Origin: Sphingopyxis sp. FD7
GTDB taxonomy: Bacteria; Pseudomonadota; Alphaproteobacteria; Sphingomonadales; Sphingomonadaceae
DNA length: 64,000 nucleotides
Reading direction: 5' to 3'
Assembly: GCF_003609835.1 (NCBI RefSeq)
Contig: NZ_AP017898.1
Location: forward strand, 2,914,001 to 2,978,000
Shown here one piece after another: positions 36,200 through 44,872 of the stretch. Both the position numbers and the translations under genes were made by a program. The first letter of the stretch is position 1; every line of letters begins with the position of its first letter. The notes beneath the pieces are model-generated. The model saw nothing but the letters and a program-made list of their open reading frames with translations. It was not told the origin of the DNA and ran no database searches.

Positions 36200-36345
36200 T
36201 TCGGGCACTCCTCTCAACATTTCATTATTTTTGTTGCGGCGGGAACATAACCCAATTGCGCCGCCATTCCAGCGAAACGCCAGCATTTGCGTCGTTTTTG
36301 CCGGGGTGATGCTTTTTGGCCACAGGCCGGAACCAGCCTGAAGAC

Positions 36346-37062
36346 CTAAGGCGCAGCAGCAGCCGGGCGTGCCGTAGCGTCACCCGCCGCGTGGCCGGGA
36401 CAGGGGAAATCGAGCCGTCGCCCGCCTGCCACGAGCATCGCCCGATAGGGGCCGCCGAAATTGGCGGCGACGGCCGGGTCATCCGCCGCCAATCCACCCG
36501 CGAAACTGCCAAAGGCTGGAAGGATCAGCCGCCGCTCGTCGCCGACGAAACAGGCGCGCGCAACGCGACGGCCACGGATATGGCTGCACAATTTGGGATG
36601 GAAATGCCCCGATATTTCGGGCCGCCCCTCGCCCCGTTCGGCCTGGTGGCGAAAGACGATGCCGTCGACCAGCAGTTGGTCGGCGACCGTGCCGCCCCAC
36701 GCGCCCGCGCTGAGCCCGTCGTGATTGCCCGCGATCCAGACGAGCGCCACCGATCGCGCCTGTCGGGCGAGCCGGTCGGCAACGGCGGGGACGATGCGCG
36801 CGGCGGCATCGCGGTCGTGGAAACTGTCGCCGAGGCACCAGATCGCGCGCGCGCCGGTGCGCGCGCCAAGCGCGGCGAGCCGGTCGAGCGTGTCGTGGCT
36901 GTCATAGGGTGGCAGCGGCTGGCCGCGGGCCGCATACCAGCTCGCCTTTTCGAGGTGCAGGTCGGCGACGATCAGCGCGCCGTGGCGCGGCCAGAACAAG
37001 GCGTTTTCGGCCAGCATCTGAAAATGCTGGCCCGCAAAGTCGAAGGGCGCGGCGGCGGACAT
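36346..37062 (-). CDS. pdeM: Ligase-associated DNA damage response endonuclease PdeM
   Basis: A 238-residue calcineurin-like phosphoesterase of the PdeM type, which accompanies the Lhr-like helicase and an ATP-dependent ligase in a DNA-repair set. Metal-binding motifs are LIVADLHLEKASW (Asp, His), CLGDSFHD (Gly-Asp), IAGNHDG (Gly-Asn-His-Asp) and SGHFHP (Gly-His-x-His). The start at 37062 (MSAAAPFDFAG) fits the family. The helicase is two genes upstream, with a protease gene between. Confidence 0.93.
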   Translation of the reverse strand: MSAAAPFDFAGQHFQMLAENALFWPRHGALIVADLHLEKASWYAARGQPLPPYDSHDTLDRLAALGARTGARAIWCLGDSFHDRDAAARIVPAVADRLARQARSVALVWIAGNHDGLSAGAWGGTVADQLLVDGIVFRHQAERGEGRPEISGHFHPKLCSHIRGRRVARACFVGDERRLILPAFGSFAGGLAADDPAVAANFGGPYRAMLVAGGRRLDFPCPGHAAGDATARPAAAAP

Positions 37063-37101
37063 TCGCTTCCTATGGCAATGCCCCCACGCCACGGCAAGCG
37101 A

Positions 37102-38139
37102 CTACCCCCCGAACGCGCCCCCATTCGCCGCGAAGCGCTGCCCCGCGTTGCGGTGCGCGCGTTCGGGCAGGTCGAAGACGACGCGCTTGTTCGGAAAGTC
37201 GATCTCGATCCGGTCGAACAGCGACAGGCTGTCCATGCCGAGGAGCAACGCCGGGCGCTCATCGAGCCCGAGCGCGCGGAACGCCTGACTGTCGGCGAAG
37301 CTGACGGGAAGATCGTTGATGTCCATGCCGTTGATGACGATGCGCTTGATCGCGGTGCGCGTCGCCTGCACGTCCTCACCTGTCACCGCGGCGAGGGTCG
37401 TCGGCAGGAAGGGCAGCCGGTTCGCGCGCTTTTCGGCCACCAGCCGTTGCAAAGCGAGGTTGCCGACGCTGGTTTGGGCGCCGGTGTCGACGATGACGTC
37501 GATGCGCCGGCCGTTCAGCCGCGCGTCGGACAGGATCAGCCGCCCCGCCGAATTGCGCGCCGTGACGACGATGGCGTCATCGTCGCGGATCACGGGCCGC
37601 GCGCGCTTGCGCGTTTCCAATATCTCCATCGTCTCGTCGCGGAAATCGATGAGCACGCGTCGTTCCTCGAGCATATCGACGCCGATCAGCCCCGCCGCGC
37701 CGATATGGCGGCCGTGAAACGCCGGGACATTGACCTTGGCCAGATGCAGCCTGGTCATCTGGAGCGCCGCGACATGATAGCTCGGCACCGTCGCCGATCC
37801 GCCGATCGTCGCCATCCGCAACTTTTCGCCCTCGACAAGCCCCAGCCGGTCGGCGAGTTCGCGCGCGATCACCGTGCGTTCGGCGCCGGTGTCGACGAGA
37901 AAGGAAAAGGGGCCCTTGCCGTCGATCATGACCTGAACCGCCATGCGCCGCGTCGCGTCGAGGTCGAAGGGTTCGATGAAAGGCACGACCCCGACCGGCG
38001 GCGCGCCGGATTCGGCCGCCGGGCCGGGCGTCGCCGCGGGAGAAGGCGGCGTCGCGGGAGAAGGCGTTGCGCTGAGCAGCAGCGGCGCGGCCGCGGCGAG
38101 CAGCGCCGCAAGGATGGGCCGTCGGACGGAACGGGTCAT
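37102..38139 (-). CDS. Retropepsin-like aspartic protease with two DTGA domains
   Basis: A 345-residue protein with a signal-like N-terminus (RRPILAALLAAAAPLLLSA) and a Pro/Ala linker. Two aspartic-protease domains of retroviral type follow, with active-site motifs at Asp83 (FLVDTGAERT) and Asp218 (VIVDTGAQTS). Each domain has the partner hydrophobic-Gly segment (GAAGLIGVDML and PALLLGMDSL). A tandem pair could form a monomeric two-lobed enzyme. I chose the ATG at 38139 because the GAGG site is at normal distance; 38148 is possible. It separates pdeM from the helicase gene. Confidence 0.88.
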   Translation of the reverse strand: MTRSVRRPILAALLAAAAPLLLSATPSPATPPSPAATPGPAAESGAPPVGVVPFIEPFDLDATRRMAVQVMIDGKGPFSFLVDTGAERTVIARELADRLGLVEGEKLRMATIGGSATVPSYHVAALQMTRLHLAKVNVPAFHGRHIGAAGLIGVDMLEERRVLIDFRDETMEILETRKRARPVIRDDDAIVVTARNSAGRLILSDARLNGRRIDVIVDTGAQTSVGNLALQRLVAEKRANRLPFLPTTLAAVTGEDVQATRTAIKRIVINGMDINDLPVSFADSQAFRALGLDERPALLLGMDSLSLFDRIEIDFPNKRVVFDLPERAHRNAGQRFAANGGAFGG

Positions 38140-38224
38140 CGCTGGCATCCTCTTTCCATATTTTGTCGCAGCCTACGCCTCATCGCGGTCGTCGGCAAGC
38201 GAAACGCCCGGCGTCTCCGGCGCG

Positions 38225-40633
38225 TCAATCCGCCCGCATCGCGGTGCGGGCGAGCGTGTCGGCGAGCTCGCCGAGCAGCGCATCGTCGAGGTCGGACGCC
38301 GCGACGCTTTCGCGCCCGATGAGCACGAGCACGGGAATGGCGAGCGGGCTGATGCGATCGAGCCCGACATGCCGCATCGTTCCTGCCGCGCGGTCGAGCA
38401 GATCGCCCAGCCGCGCGACGTCGGTGAGCCGCTCGCGCGCGTCGGCCCACGCCGCTTCGAGCAGGAGATGGTCGGGTTCATATTTGCGGAGCACATCGAA
38501 GATGAGGTCGGTCGAAAAAGTGACCTGCTTGCCCGTCTTGCGCTTGCCGGGATGCTGGCGCTCGATCAGCCCGCCGATCACCGCGACCTCGCGAAAGGCG
38601 CGCTTCAAAAGATGCGAATTTTCGACCCATTCGACAAATTCGTCCGACAGGATTTCGGCGTCGAACAGCGTTTCGGGGCGCGTCACCGGCTGGAGCGACC
38701 AGATGGCCAGCGCATAGTCGGAAGCGACAAAGCCCATCGGCTGCATCCCCGCGCGGTCCATCCGCTTGGTGATGAGCATCCCGAGCGACTGGTGCGCATT
38801 CCACCCTTCAAAGGGATAGGTGACGAGATAGTGCAGCCCTTCGTGCGGGAAGCTTTCGACGAGCAGTTCGCCTGCGCGCGGCAGCGCCGACCGCAATTGC
38901 TGCATCTCCAGCCAGAAGCGCACGTCATCGGGAAAGCGCGACCAGCTCGCGGGATCGGCAAGGAAGCCGCGCACCCGGTCGGCAAGCCGCGTCGAAAGCG
39001 CCATGCGCGCGCCCATATAGGATGGAATGCGCGCGGGCCGCGTCGTCGCGCGGACGATCAGGTCGGTGTCGCGGATCGATTCGACCTCGAGGCTCAAGCC
39101 CGCAAAGGCAAAGGTGTCGCCGGGGACGAGCGTGCTCGCAAAATATTCCTCTACGCGGCCGAGGCGGCGGCCGTTCCTGAAGCGCACATCGAGCGTCGGC
39201 GCATCGACGATGATGCCCGCGTTGAGCCGGTGCTGCGCGGCGAGCCGCGGGTGCGAAATGCGCCAGCCGCCGTGCCCGTCGGGCGCAAGGCGGCGGAAGC
39301 GATCATAGCTTTTGAGCGCATAGCCACCGTCGCGCACAAAGCCGAGCAGGCGGGAAAAGACTTCGGCGTCGATCCACTGATAGGGCGCGGCGCCGCGGAT
39401 CTCGGCGAGCAGCGCCTCCTCGCGGAACGGTGCGGCGCAGGCGAGCGCCATCACATGCTGCGCGAGCACGTCGAGCGCGCCGGGGCGGAAGCGGTCGGCG
39501 TCGCGCTCCCCGGCCGCCACGGCATCGAGCGCCGCGCGCGCCTCGAGATATTCAAAGCGGTTGCCCGGCACGATCAGCGCGCGGCTCGGCTCGTCGAGGC
39601 GATGGTTGGCGCGGCCGATGCGCTGGAGCAGGCGCGACGATCCCTTGGGCGCGCCCATCTGGATCACGCAATCGACGTCGCCCCAGTCGAGCCCGAGGTC
39701 GAGGCTGGAGGTCGCGACGAGCGCGCGCAGCCGCCCTTCGGCCATCGCTTGCTCCGCGCGCTGGCGCGCCTCGATGTCGAGGCTGCCGTGGTGGATCGCG
39801 ATCGGCAGGCCGAAGTCGTTGACCTTCCACAGCTCCTGAAAGATCAGCTCGGCGAGGCCGCGCGTGTTGCAGAAGATGATCGTCGTGCGGTTGCGCGCCA
39901 CCTCCGCCATCACCTGATGCACCGCCCAGCGCCCCGAATGCCCCGCCCAGGGCACCGCGCCTTCGGGCAGCAGGATGGAAATGTCGGGGTCGGCGCCCGC
40001 CTCGCCCTCGACCAGCGCGACCTTGTCCGCGTCGGCATCGGGCGCGAGCCAGGCGCGATATAGGTCGGGGTCGGCGATCGTCGCCGACAGGCCGACGCGG
40101 CGGAGGCCGGGGGCGATCGCCTGAAGCCGCGACAGCGAGAGCGACAGCAGGTCGCCGCGTTTGCCCGGCGCAAAAGCGTGAATCTCGTCGATCACCACCG
40201 TCTTGAGGTCGGCGAACATCGTGAAACTGTCGGGGTAGGAGATCAGCAGCGACAACGATTCGGGGGTGGTCAGCAAGATGTTCGGCGGCCGACTGCGCTG
40301 GCGCGCCTTTTTGTCGGACGAGGTATCGCCGCTGCGGCTTTCGACGCTGATGGCCAGCCCCATGTCGGCGATCGGGCCGAGAAGATTGCGTTCGACGTCG
40401 GCCGCGAGCGCCTTGAGCGGCGAGACATAGAGGCTGTGCAGCCGGTCGGAGGGATGCGCGGCGAGATCGACGAGGCTGGGGAGGAAACCCGCAAGCGTCT
40501 TGCCCGCGCCGGTCGGCGCGACGAGCAGCGCGTGCTCGCCGCGCGCCGCCGCGCCAAGCATTTCGGCCTGATGCCGCCTGAGCCGCCACCCGCGCGCGGC
40601 GAACCAGTCGGCGAAGGGGGTGGGAAGGCGCAT
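38225..40633 (-). CDS. Ligase-associated DNA damage response DEXH-box helicase (Lhr-like)
   Basis: An 802-residue superfamily 2 helicase of the Lhr core type. Walker A is APTGAGKT (39-46) and Walker B is DEIH (149-152). Also visible are motif Ia (SPLKAL), motif III (LSATIAD), and motifs V/VI (ATSSLDLGLDWGDVD, then LLQRIGRANHR). The C-terminal half has the winged-helix and Lhr-specific region. I chose the ATG at 40633; upstream in-frame codons run through a palindromic repeat. The ATP-dependent ligase and exonuclease usually found with it are not in this window. Confidence 0.95.
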   Translation of the reverse strand: MRLPTPFADWFAARGWRLRRHQAEMLGAAARGEHALLVAPTGAGKTLAGFLPSLVDLAAHPSDRLHSLYVSPLKALAADVERNLLGPIADMGLAISVESRSGDTSSDKKARQRSRPPNILLTTPESLSLLISYPDSFTMFADLKTVVIDEIHAFAPGKRGDLLSLSLSRLQAIAPGLRRVGLSATIADPDLYRAWLAPDADADKVALVEGEAGADPDISILLPEGAVPWAGHSGRWAVHQVMAEVARNRTTIIFCNTRGLAELIFQELWKVNDFGLPIAIHHGSLDIEARQRAEQAMAEGRLRALVATSSLDLGLDWGDVDCVIQMGAPKGSSRLLQRIGRANHRLDEPSRALIVPGNRFEYLEARAALDAVAAGERDADRFRPGALDVLAQHVMALACAAPFREEALLAEIRGAAPYQWIDAEVFSRLLGFVRDGGYALKSYDRFRRLAPDGHGGWRISHPRLAAQHRLNAGIIVDAPTLDVRFRNGRRLGRVEEYFASTLVPGDTFAFAGLSLEVESIRDTDLIVRATTRPARIPSYMGARMALSTRLADRVRGFLADPASWSRFPDDVRFWLEMQQLRSALPRAGELLVESFPHEGLHYLVTYPFEGWNAHQSLGMLITKRMDRAGMQPMGFVASDYALAIWSLQPVTRPETLFDAEILSDEFVEWVENSHLLKRAFREVAVIGGLIERQHPGKRKTGKQVTFSTDLIFDVLRKYEPDHLLLEAAWADARERLTDVARLGDLLDRAAGTMRHVGLDRISPLAIPVLVLIGRESVAASDLDDALLGELADTLARTAMRAD

Positions 40634-41047
40634 GGCACAGATGTGGCGACCGCAGCGCGAGGGGGCAAGCGTTTCGGGTGACGGCAGTTCGGGATGGTCG
40701 GGGTGGCGCGTGGCCGGAAGCGGCCGGTAGTTGCCATGGCCGCGCAGGCGGGTTTGAATAGGATTCGCGCAGAGATCGCAGAGAGTCCCGGTGAAAGGCT
40801 CGCGCGCGGAGTCGCGGAGAGGAACGCTCGCCGCGAAGCGGCTTTCTTTCTCAAACGCCGCCAGACGTCGGGAGGCAGGAGTGGAGAATGGGCCTGTCGG
40901 CCCGATCCGACCTCTCCGCGTCTCCGCGTCTCCGCGTGAAGAATCTACTCGGCGATCTCTGCGCGAATCTCCCCTTTTCCAAACGGAAGCGGTCATTCGA
41001 TCGGCATTACGAAGCGGAAAGGCAGCCCCCCATCCCCGCCATCGTCC
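40634..41047. other. Intergenic region upstream of the Lhr-like helicase
   Basis: I see no gene in these 414 bases. Most of it is occupied by the nested inverted repeat at 40763-40968. The helicase promoter (minus strand) probably lies in 40634-40760; no clear -35/-10 pair stood out. Confidence 0.6.
40763..40968. repeat. Nested inverted repeat of about 206 bp, CGCGGAG family
   Basis: Outer arms are perfect over 17 bases: ATTCGCGCAGAGATCGC (40763-40779) and its complement (40952-40968). Inner arms CGCGGAGTCGCGGAGAGG (40805-40822) and CCTCTCCGCGTCTCCGCG (40911-40928) match 17 of 18. The right inner arm extends into a CTCCGCGT tandem. This size and symmetry recall a non-autonomous mobile element. 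A fragment of the same family lies at about 870-905. Confidence 0.8.
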
Positions 41048-41515
41048 TCACATCCGCGCCGCCATCGCTTTCAGCAACCCGCGCCAATGCTCACCCAGCC
41101 GCCGCTGGAACAGCATCAGTTCAAAGCCGTGGCGCGCGACATGCTTCTGCGGGATGCTGTCCCAGCCGCGATGTTCGACCGTCACGCGCGTTTCGGGGCC
41201 GAGCGCCTCGAAGCGGACGTCGACCTCGGTTGCCTGATCCTCGCGAAAGCTTGGCAGGCGCCAGCCGAACGCCAGCCGCTCGCCGGGCAGCCAGTGGCGC
41301 ACCGGGCCGATTTCCCACTCGCGGCCATCGTCGAAGCGCGTGACGAGGCGGCCACCCGGTCCCGCGGGATCGAAGCGCAGCGTCCCGTCGCCACGCCGGC
41401 TGAGCTGGAACAGCGGATGGCTTTGCCACCAGATGCCGATGTCGCGGGTGAAGGCCGCGAAGGCCGCTTGCGGAGTCGCCGCGACGCGCAGCGCGACGAT
41501 CACCGCGGCGCTCAT
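41048..41515 (-). CDS. SRPBCC (AHSA1-like) family protein
   Basis: A 155-residue START-like fold protein of the Aha1/SRPBCC group. Family-like segments are ATPQAAFAAFTRDIGIWW at the N-terminus, GRLVTRFDDGREWEIGPVRHW in the middle, and GWDSIPQKHVARHGFE near the end. Such proteins next to ArsR regulators are common and their ligands unknown. Its ATG overlaps the stop of the ArsR gene by 4 bases (ATGA), so they are translationally coupled. Confidence 0.9.
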   Translation of the reverse strand: MSAAVIVALRVAATPQAAFAAFTRDIGIWWQSHPLFQLSRRGDGTLRFDPAGPGGRLVTRFDDGREWEIGPVRHWLPGERLAFGWRLPSFREDQATEVDVRFEALGPETRVTVEHRGWDSIPQKHVARHGFELMLFQRRLGEHWRGLLKAMAARM

Positions 41516-41838
41516 GCGTCCCCCTCGACATGGGCCTTGAACGCGGCGAGCTGGCGCGTCCACAGCGCCTCGGTTTCGGCAAGCCATTGCCTGAGCTCCG
41601 CCGTCGCGCCGTCCTTCAGCGAATAGATGCGCACGCGTGCGTCGAAGGCGGGGTGGCCATCCTCAACCAGCCCGCCCTCCTTCAGCGCCTTCAGGTGGCG
41701 GCTCATCGCGGGCGGCGCAAGACCAAGCTCGCGCGCGAGTTCGCCCGCGCTGCGTGGTTGCTGTCCCAGCAGTTCGATCGCGCGCCGCCGCACCGGGTCG
41801 GCGAGCGCGCCGAGCGTCCGGTCGAGCGCCGCGCTCAA
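41512..41838 (-). CDS. ArsR family transcriptional regulator
   Basis: A 108-residue winged helix-turn-helix regulator. Seen here are RTLGALADPVRRRAIELLGQ, the recognition helix region LGLAPPAMSRHLKALKEGG, and the wing VRIYSLKD. I see no Cys pair for metal sensing, so it belongs to the non-metal ArsR group often linked to SRPBCC proteins. The start is a TTG at 41838 that overlaps the VOC gene stop (TTGA); this gives the normal length. Confidence 0.88.
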   Translation of the reverse strand: MSAALDRTLGALADPVRRRAIELLGQQPRSAGELARELGLAPPAMSRHLKALKEGGLVEDGHPAFDARVRIYSLKDGATAELRQWLAETEALWTRQLAAFKAHVEGDA

Positions 41839-42308
41839 TTGTCGAGCCGCGTCTTGGTGGTGAAGCCGCCCGCGGCGTCCCATTCGGCCGCGCTCTTGAC
41901 CTCGACCGTCACGCCAAAGGTCCAGATATGCCCCTCCGGATCCTTGGCGCGATAGGTGCGGTCGCCATAGAATTGCGTTTCGGGGTCCGCGACAATCTCG
42001 GCCCCGGCGCCGCGCGCGCGCTCGCAATGCGCGTCGATGTCGTCGCCCGCCGCAAGCTGGACATGGACCGACTGCGTGTTCTTGCCGCCGAGATTGACGG
42101 GGCTGCGATGGTCGTCGGACCATTCATTGCCGACCATGACCACCGAATCGCCGAAGCTCATTTCCGAATGCGCGAGGTTGCCCGCTTCGTCGAGCAGCAC
42201 GAACGCGGGCTCGAACCCGAAGGCCACCTCCAGCCAGCGGAACGCCGCCTTGGGATCGCGATAGGTGACGGCGCTCGAAAGCCCCTTGGAACGTGGATGG
42301 TCGACCAT
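41835..42308 (-). CDS. VOC (glyoxalase/bleomycin-resistance) family protein
   Basis: A 157-residue VOC-fold protein. It shows the paired beta-alpha-beta pattern: SSAVTYRDPKAAFRWLEVAFGFEP, then CERARGAGAEIVADPETQFYGDRTYRAKDPEGHIWTF-like sequence, where the final DPEGHIW holds the usual metal or substrate residues. I chose the ATG at 42308 with GGGAG upstream. It is the first gene of a three-gene operon with the ArsR and SRPBCC genes. A detoxification role is plausible but unproven. Confidence 0.9.
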   Translation of the reverse strand: MVDHPRSKGLSSAVTYRDPKAAFRWLEVAFGFEPAFVLLDEAGNLAHSEMSFGDSVVMVGNEWSDDHRSPVNLGGKNTQSVHVQLAAGDDIDAHCERARGAGAEIVADPETQFYGDRTYRAKDPEGHIWTFGVTVEVKSAAEWDAAGGFTTKTRLDN

Positions 42309-42340
42309 GTCTCGTCTCCCGATGCTCAATTGATTTCTCA

Positions 42341-42368
42341 TATATATAATATTTTCGTAGAACTGCAA
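42341..42368 (-). promoter_or_regulatory. Candidate promoter of the VOC-arsR-SRPBCC operon
   Basis: On the minus strand, TTGCAG (42368-42363), a 16-base spacer, and TATATA (42346-42341). The region is strikingly AT-rich for this genome. The start codon is 32 bases downstream of the -10. The ArsR protein could bind here. Confidence 0.6.
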
Positions 42369-42406
42369 ATACATGCTTTGTGCCGCAAACCTGTTAAGCG
42401 AAGCCG

Positions 42407-43336
42407 ATGACCGATGATCTTCGCAGCCATATCGACGAAGCGATGACGCTGGCGGCAGCGCAGCTCGGCAAGGGCCGCGTCGCCGACTATATTCCGGCGC
42501 TGGCTAAGGTCGATCCGAACCGGCTGGGTTTCGCGCTCGCGCTCCCCGACGGCAGCGTCCACACATCGGGCGACGCCGACGAGCCTTTTTCGATCCAGTC
42601 GGTGTCGAAGGTGTTTACGCTGGCGCTCGCGCTGCGCCGGATCGGCGGCGCCTTGTGGGACAGCGTCGGGCGCGAGCCGTCGGGCAGCGCGTTCAATTCG
42701 ATCGTCCAGCTGGAAAGCGAGGCGGGCATCCCGCGCAATCCGTTGATCAACGCGGGGGCGATCGCGACGACCGACCGGCTGATCGACGGGCGCGACGGCG
42801 ATACGGTCGCGGACGAGATCGTCGATTTCATGCGCGCGCGGGCGGGCGACGAAAGCGTCGCGATCGACCTCGATGTCGCCTTGTCCGAATCCGAAACCGG
42901 CGCGCGCAACCGCAGCCTCGCGCATTTCATGGATGCGTTCGGCAACCTTCGGCATCCGGTCGAAACCGTCGTCGGCGTCTATTTCCGGCAATGCGCGATC
43001 GCCATGTCGTGCCGCCAGCTCGCGCGCGCCGGGCTGTTCCTGGCGATGGCGGGGCGCGATCCGCGGACCGGCGAGCAGCTGATCGACGCGCACCGCGCGC
43101 GGCGCATCAACGCGATCATGATGCTGTGCGGTCATTATGACAATTCGGGCGAATTCGCCTTTCGCGTCGGCCTGCCCGGCAAGAGCGGCGTCGGCGGCGG
43201 CATCCTGTGCATCGCGCCGGGGCAGGGGTCGATCGCGGTATGGTCACCGGGGCTGAACGAGGCGGGAACCTCGCTCGCGGGCGCCGCGGCGCTCGAACAT
43301 TTCGCCTATGCCGCGGGGTGGTCGGTGTTCGATTGA
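42407..43336 (+). CDS. glsA: Glutaminase A
   Basis: A 309-residue serine-type glutaminase that hydrolyses glutamine to glutamate and ammonia. The catalytic SxxK is S65-V-S-K68 in [14 protein letters not shown]. Also present are [29 protein letters not shown] and [18 protein letters not shown]. The length matches the E. coli enzymes. It is divergent from the VOC operon. A palindromic repeat follows its stop. Confidence 0.97.
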   Translation: MTDDLRSHIDEAMTLAAAQLGKGRVADYIPALAKVDPNRLGFALALPDGSVHTSGDADEPFSIQSVSKVFTLALALRRIGGALWDSVGREPSGSAFNSIVQLESEAGIPRNPLINAGAIATTDRLIDGRDGDTVADEIVDFMRARAGDESVAIDLDVALSESETGARNRSLAHFMDAFGNLRHPVETVVGVYFRQCAIAMSCRQLARAGLFLAMAGRDPRTGEQLIDAHRARRINAIMMLCGHYDNSGEFAFRVGLPGKSGVGGGILCIAPGQGSIAVWSPGLNEAGTSLAGAAALEHFAYAAGWSVFD

Positions 43337-43378
43337 CGGTGGGGCGGCATTGGGATGGATTCCGGGCCTTCCCTCATC

Positions 43379-43456
43379 CGTCATCCCGGCGAAGGCCGGG
43401 ATCTCGCCCTCTCGGTTTGCCGCACCGGCGAGATCCCGGCCTTCGCCGGGATGACG
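43379..43456. repeat. Dispersed inverted repeat, CGTCATCCCGGC family, copy 2
   Basis: It starts CGTCATCCCGGCGAAGG and ends with the exact complement. The flanks (GGCGGCATTGGGATGGATTC on the left; a CCGCAAACGG...CACCCGCC stretch on the right) resemble the outer arms of the copy at 15201-15348. It lies between the convergent glsA and yggS-like genes. Confidence 0.85.
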
Positions 43457-43502
43457 ATGGAATAGAAATCCGCAAACGGTCCACACCCGCCGCTGCCGCG
43501 AA

Positions 43503-44165
43503 TCACCCGCGCGCGCCGAACAGCGCGGTGCCCACGCGCACGTGCGTCGCGCCCAGCATCACCGCGGTTTCATAATCGCCGCTCATCCCCATCGAACGCA
43601 GCGGCAGGGCGTGGCGCTCGGCAAGTTCGTCGAGCAGCGCGAAAAAGGGCGCGGGTTCCTGTGTCGCGGGGGGGATCGCCATCAGGCCCGCTATCGCCAG
43701 CCCCGCATCCTTCGCTTCGGCGAGCAACGCGGGGAGGTCGGCGACGGCACAGCCGCCTTTCTGCGCCTCGTCGCCGATATTGACCTGGACGAACAGCTGC
43801 GGTTGCCGCCCCGCCTTTTCGCACGCCTTCCCCAGCGCCCGCACGAGCGAGGAGCGATCGACCGAATGGATCGCGTCGAACAGGGCCACGGCTTCGTCGG
43901 CCTTGTTCGATTGCAGCTGGCCGATCAGGTGGAGCACGACGCCGGGCGTTTCGGCGCGCAGCGCAGGCCATTTCGCCGCGGCTTCCTGCACGCGATTCTC
44001 GCCGAAATGGCGCTGGCCCGCGGCGATCAGCGGACGGATGGCGTCGGCGCCGTGCGTCTTTGACACCGCGATCAGGCAGATGTCGCCCGCCCCACGCTGC
44101 GCGCGCCGCGCCGCGTCGGCGATATGTCCCTGCACCTCGGCCAGCCGGTCTGCTGCGTCGCTCAT
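43503..44165 (-). CDS. YggS/PROSC family pyridoxal phosphate homeostasis protein
   Basis: A 220-residue single-domain PLP-binding barrel protein. The PLP lysine is K36 in LIAVSKTHGADAI. FGENRVQEAAAKWP, HLIGQLQSNKADEAV and the phosphate-binding SMGMSGDYETAVMLGATHVR follow, ending VGTALFGAR. The family carries and balances PLP rather than catalysing a reaction. It is divergent from the ThiE-like gene. Confidence 0.95.
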   Translation of the reverse strand: MSDAADRLAEVQGHIADAARRAQRGAGDICLIAVSKTHGADAIRPLIAAGQRHFGENRVQEAAAKWPALRAETPGVVLHLIGQLQSNKADEAVALFDAIHSVDRSSLVRALGKACEKAGRQPQLFVQVNIGDEAQKGGCAVADLPALLAEAKDAGLAIAGLMAIPPATQEPAPFFALLDELAERHALPLRSMGMSGDYETAVMLGATHVRVGTALFGARG

Positions 44166-44221
44166 CGTCTCATTCCCATCGGCGCGTTGCGCGCGCTCGC
44201 GACGCGCCTATAGAAAGCGCG

Positions 44222-44830
44222 ATGCGCGCGCGCCACCCTCTACGGCCCAAAGTTCCGGGCATCTGGCTGTTCAGCGACGAGCGGGCGCGGGCCGGTCCGC
44301 TGGCGCTCGCGGCGCTGCTGCCGCCCGGAAGCGGGATCGTGCTGCGCCACGATCGCCTGCCGCCGCGCGCGCGCTGGCGGCTGCTGCGGCAGCTGATTCG
44401 CCTGGGCCGGACGCGCGGCCTGACCGTGCTGCTGGCCGGAACACCCGCAATCGCGCGGCGCTGGGGCGCCGATGGCGTTCATCTGCGCCAGCGCGACGCG
44501 CATCGGGCGCGCCAGGCTCACGCGCTCGGCCTGATCCTCACCCTGCCCGTCCATGACGCGCACGAGGCGCGGCGCGCGCGGCGCGCGGGAGCGCACGCCG
44601 CCTTCGTCTCGCCGCTCCATCCGACGCGCTCGCATCCCGGCGCGGCCGCACTGGGGCGCGCGGCGTGGCTGCGGCTCGCGCGGCTGTCGGGCGGCCAGCC
44701 GGTCGCGCTCGGCGGCATGACCACGGCGCGCGCGCGTCGGCTCAACCGCGCGAGTAGAATCGGCGCGGGCTGGGCGGCAATCGATGCGTGGGAGGAAAAG
44801 GCGGCCAAGAGATCTTCAAGGCTGCGTTGA
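44222..44830 (+). CDS. Thiamine phosphate synthase/TenI-like protein, probably divergent
   Basis: A 202-residue TIM-barrel-like protein of the ThiE/TenI superfamily. It keeps GADGVHLRQRDA and a phosphate-binding-like end (GGMTTARARRLNRASRIGAGWAAIDAW). However, the usual Asn-Asp before the VHL strand is replaced (VLLAGTPAIARRWGADG). The later strand, normally Gly-Pro-x-x-x-T, reads FVSPLHPTRSHPG. It is very Arg-rich. I suspect it is not a standard thiamine phosphate synthase. The start at 44222 follows the intergenic gap. Confidence 0.75.
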   Translation: MRARHPLRPKVPGIWLFSDERARAGPLALAALLPPGSGIVLRHDRLPPRARWRLLRQLIRLGRTRGLTVLLAGTPAIARRWGADGVHLRQRDAHRARQAHALGLILTLPVHDAHEARRARRAGAHAAFVSPLHPTRSHPGAAALGRAAWLRLARLSGGQPVALGGMTTARARRLNRASRIGAGWAAIDAWEEKAAKRSSRLR

Positions 44831-44872
44831 GATTTGGTTCGGGGCCGCTCCGGGCCCAATATCAATGCAGGC

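Noticed and set aside
40911..40936. CTCCGCGT tandem considered as a CRISPR-like array
   Set aside because: Units abut with no spacers and it forms the arm of an inverted repeat. No cas genes or regular spaced repeats exist anywhere in the window.
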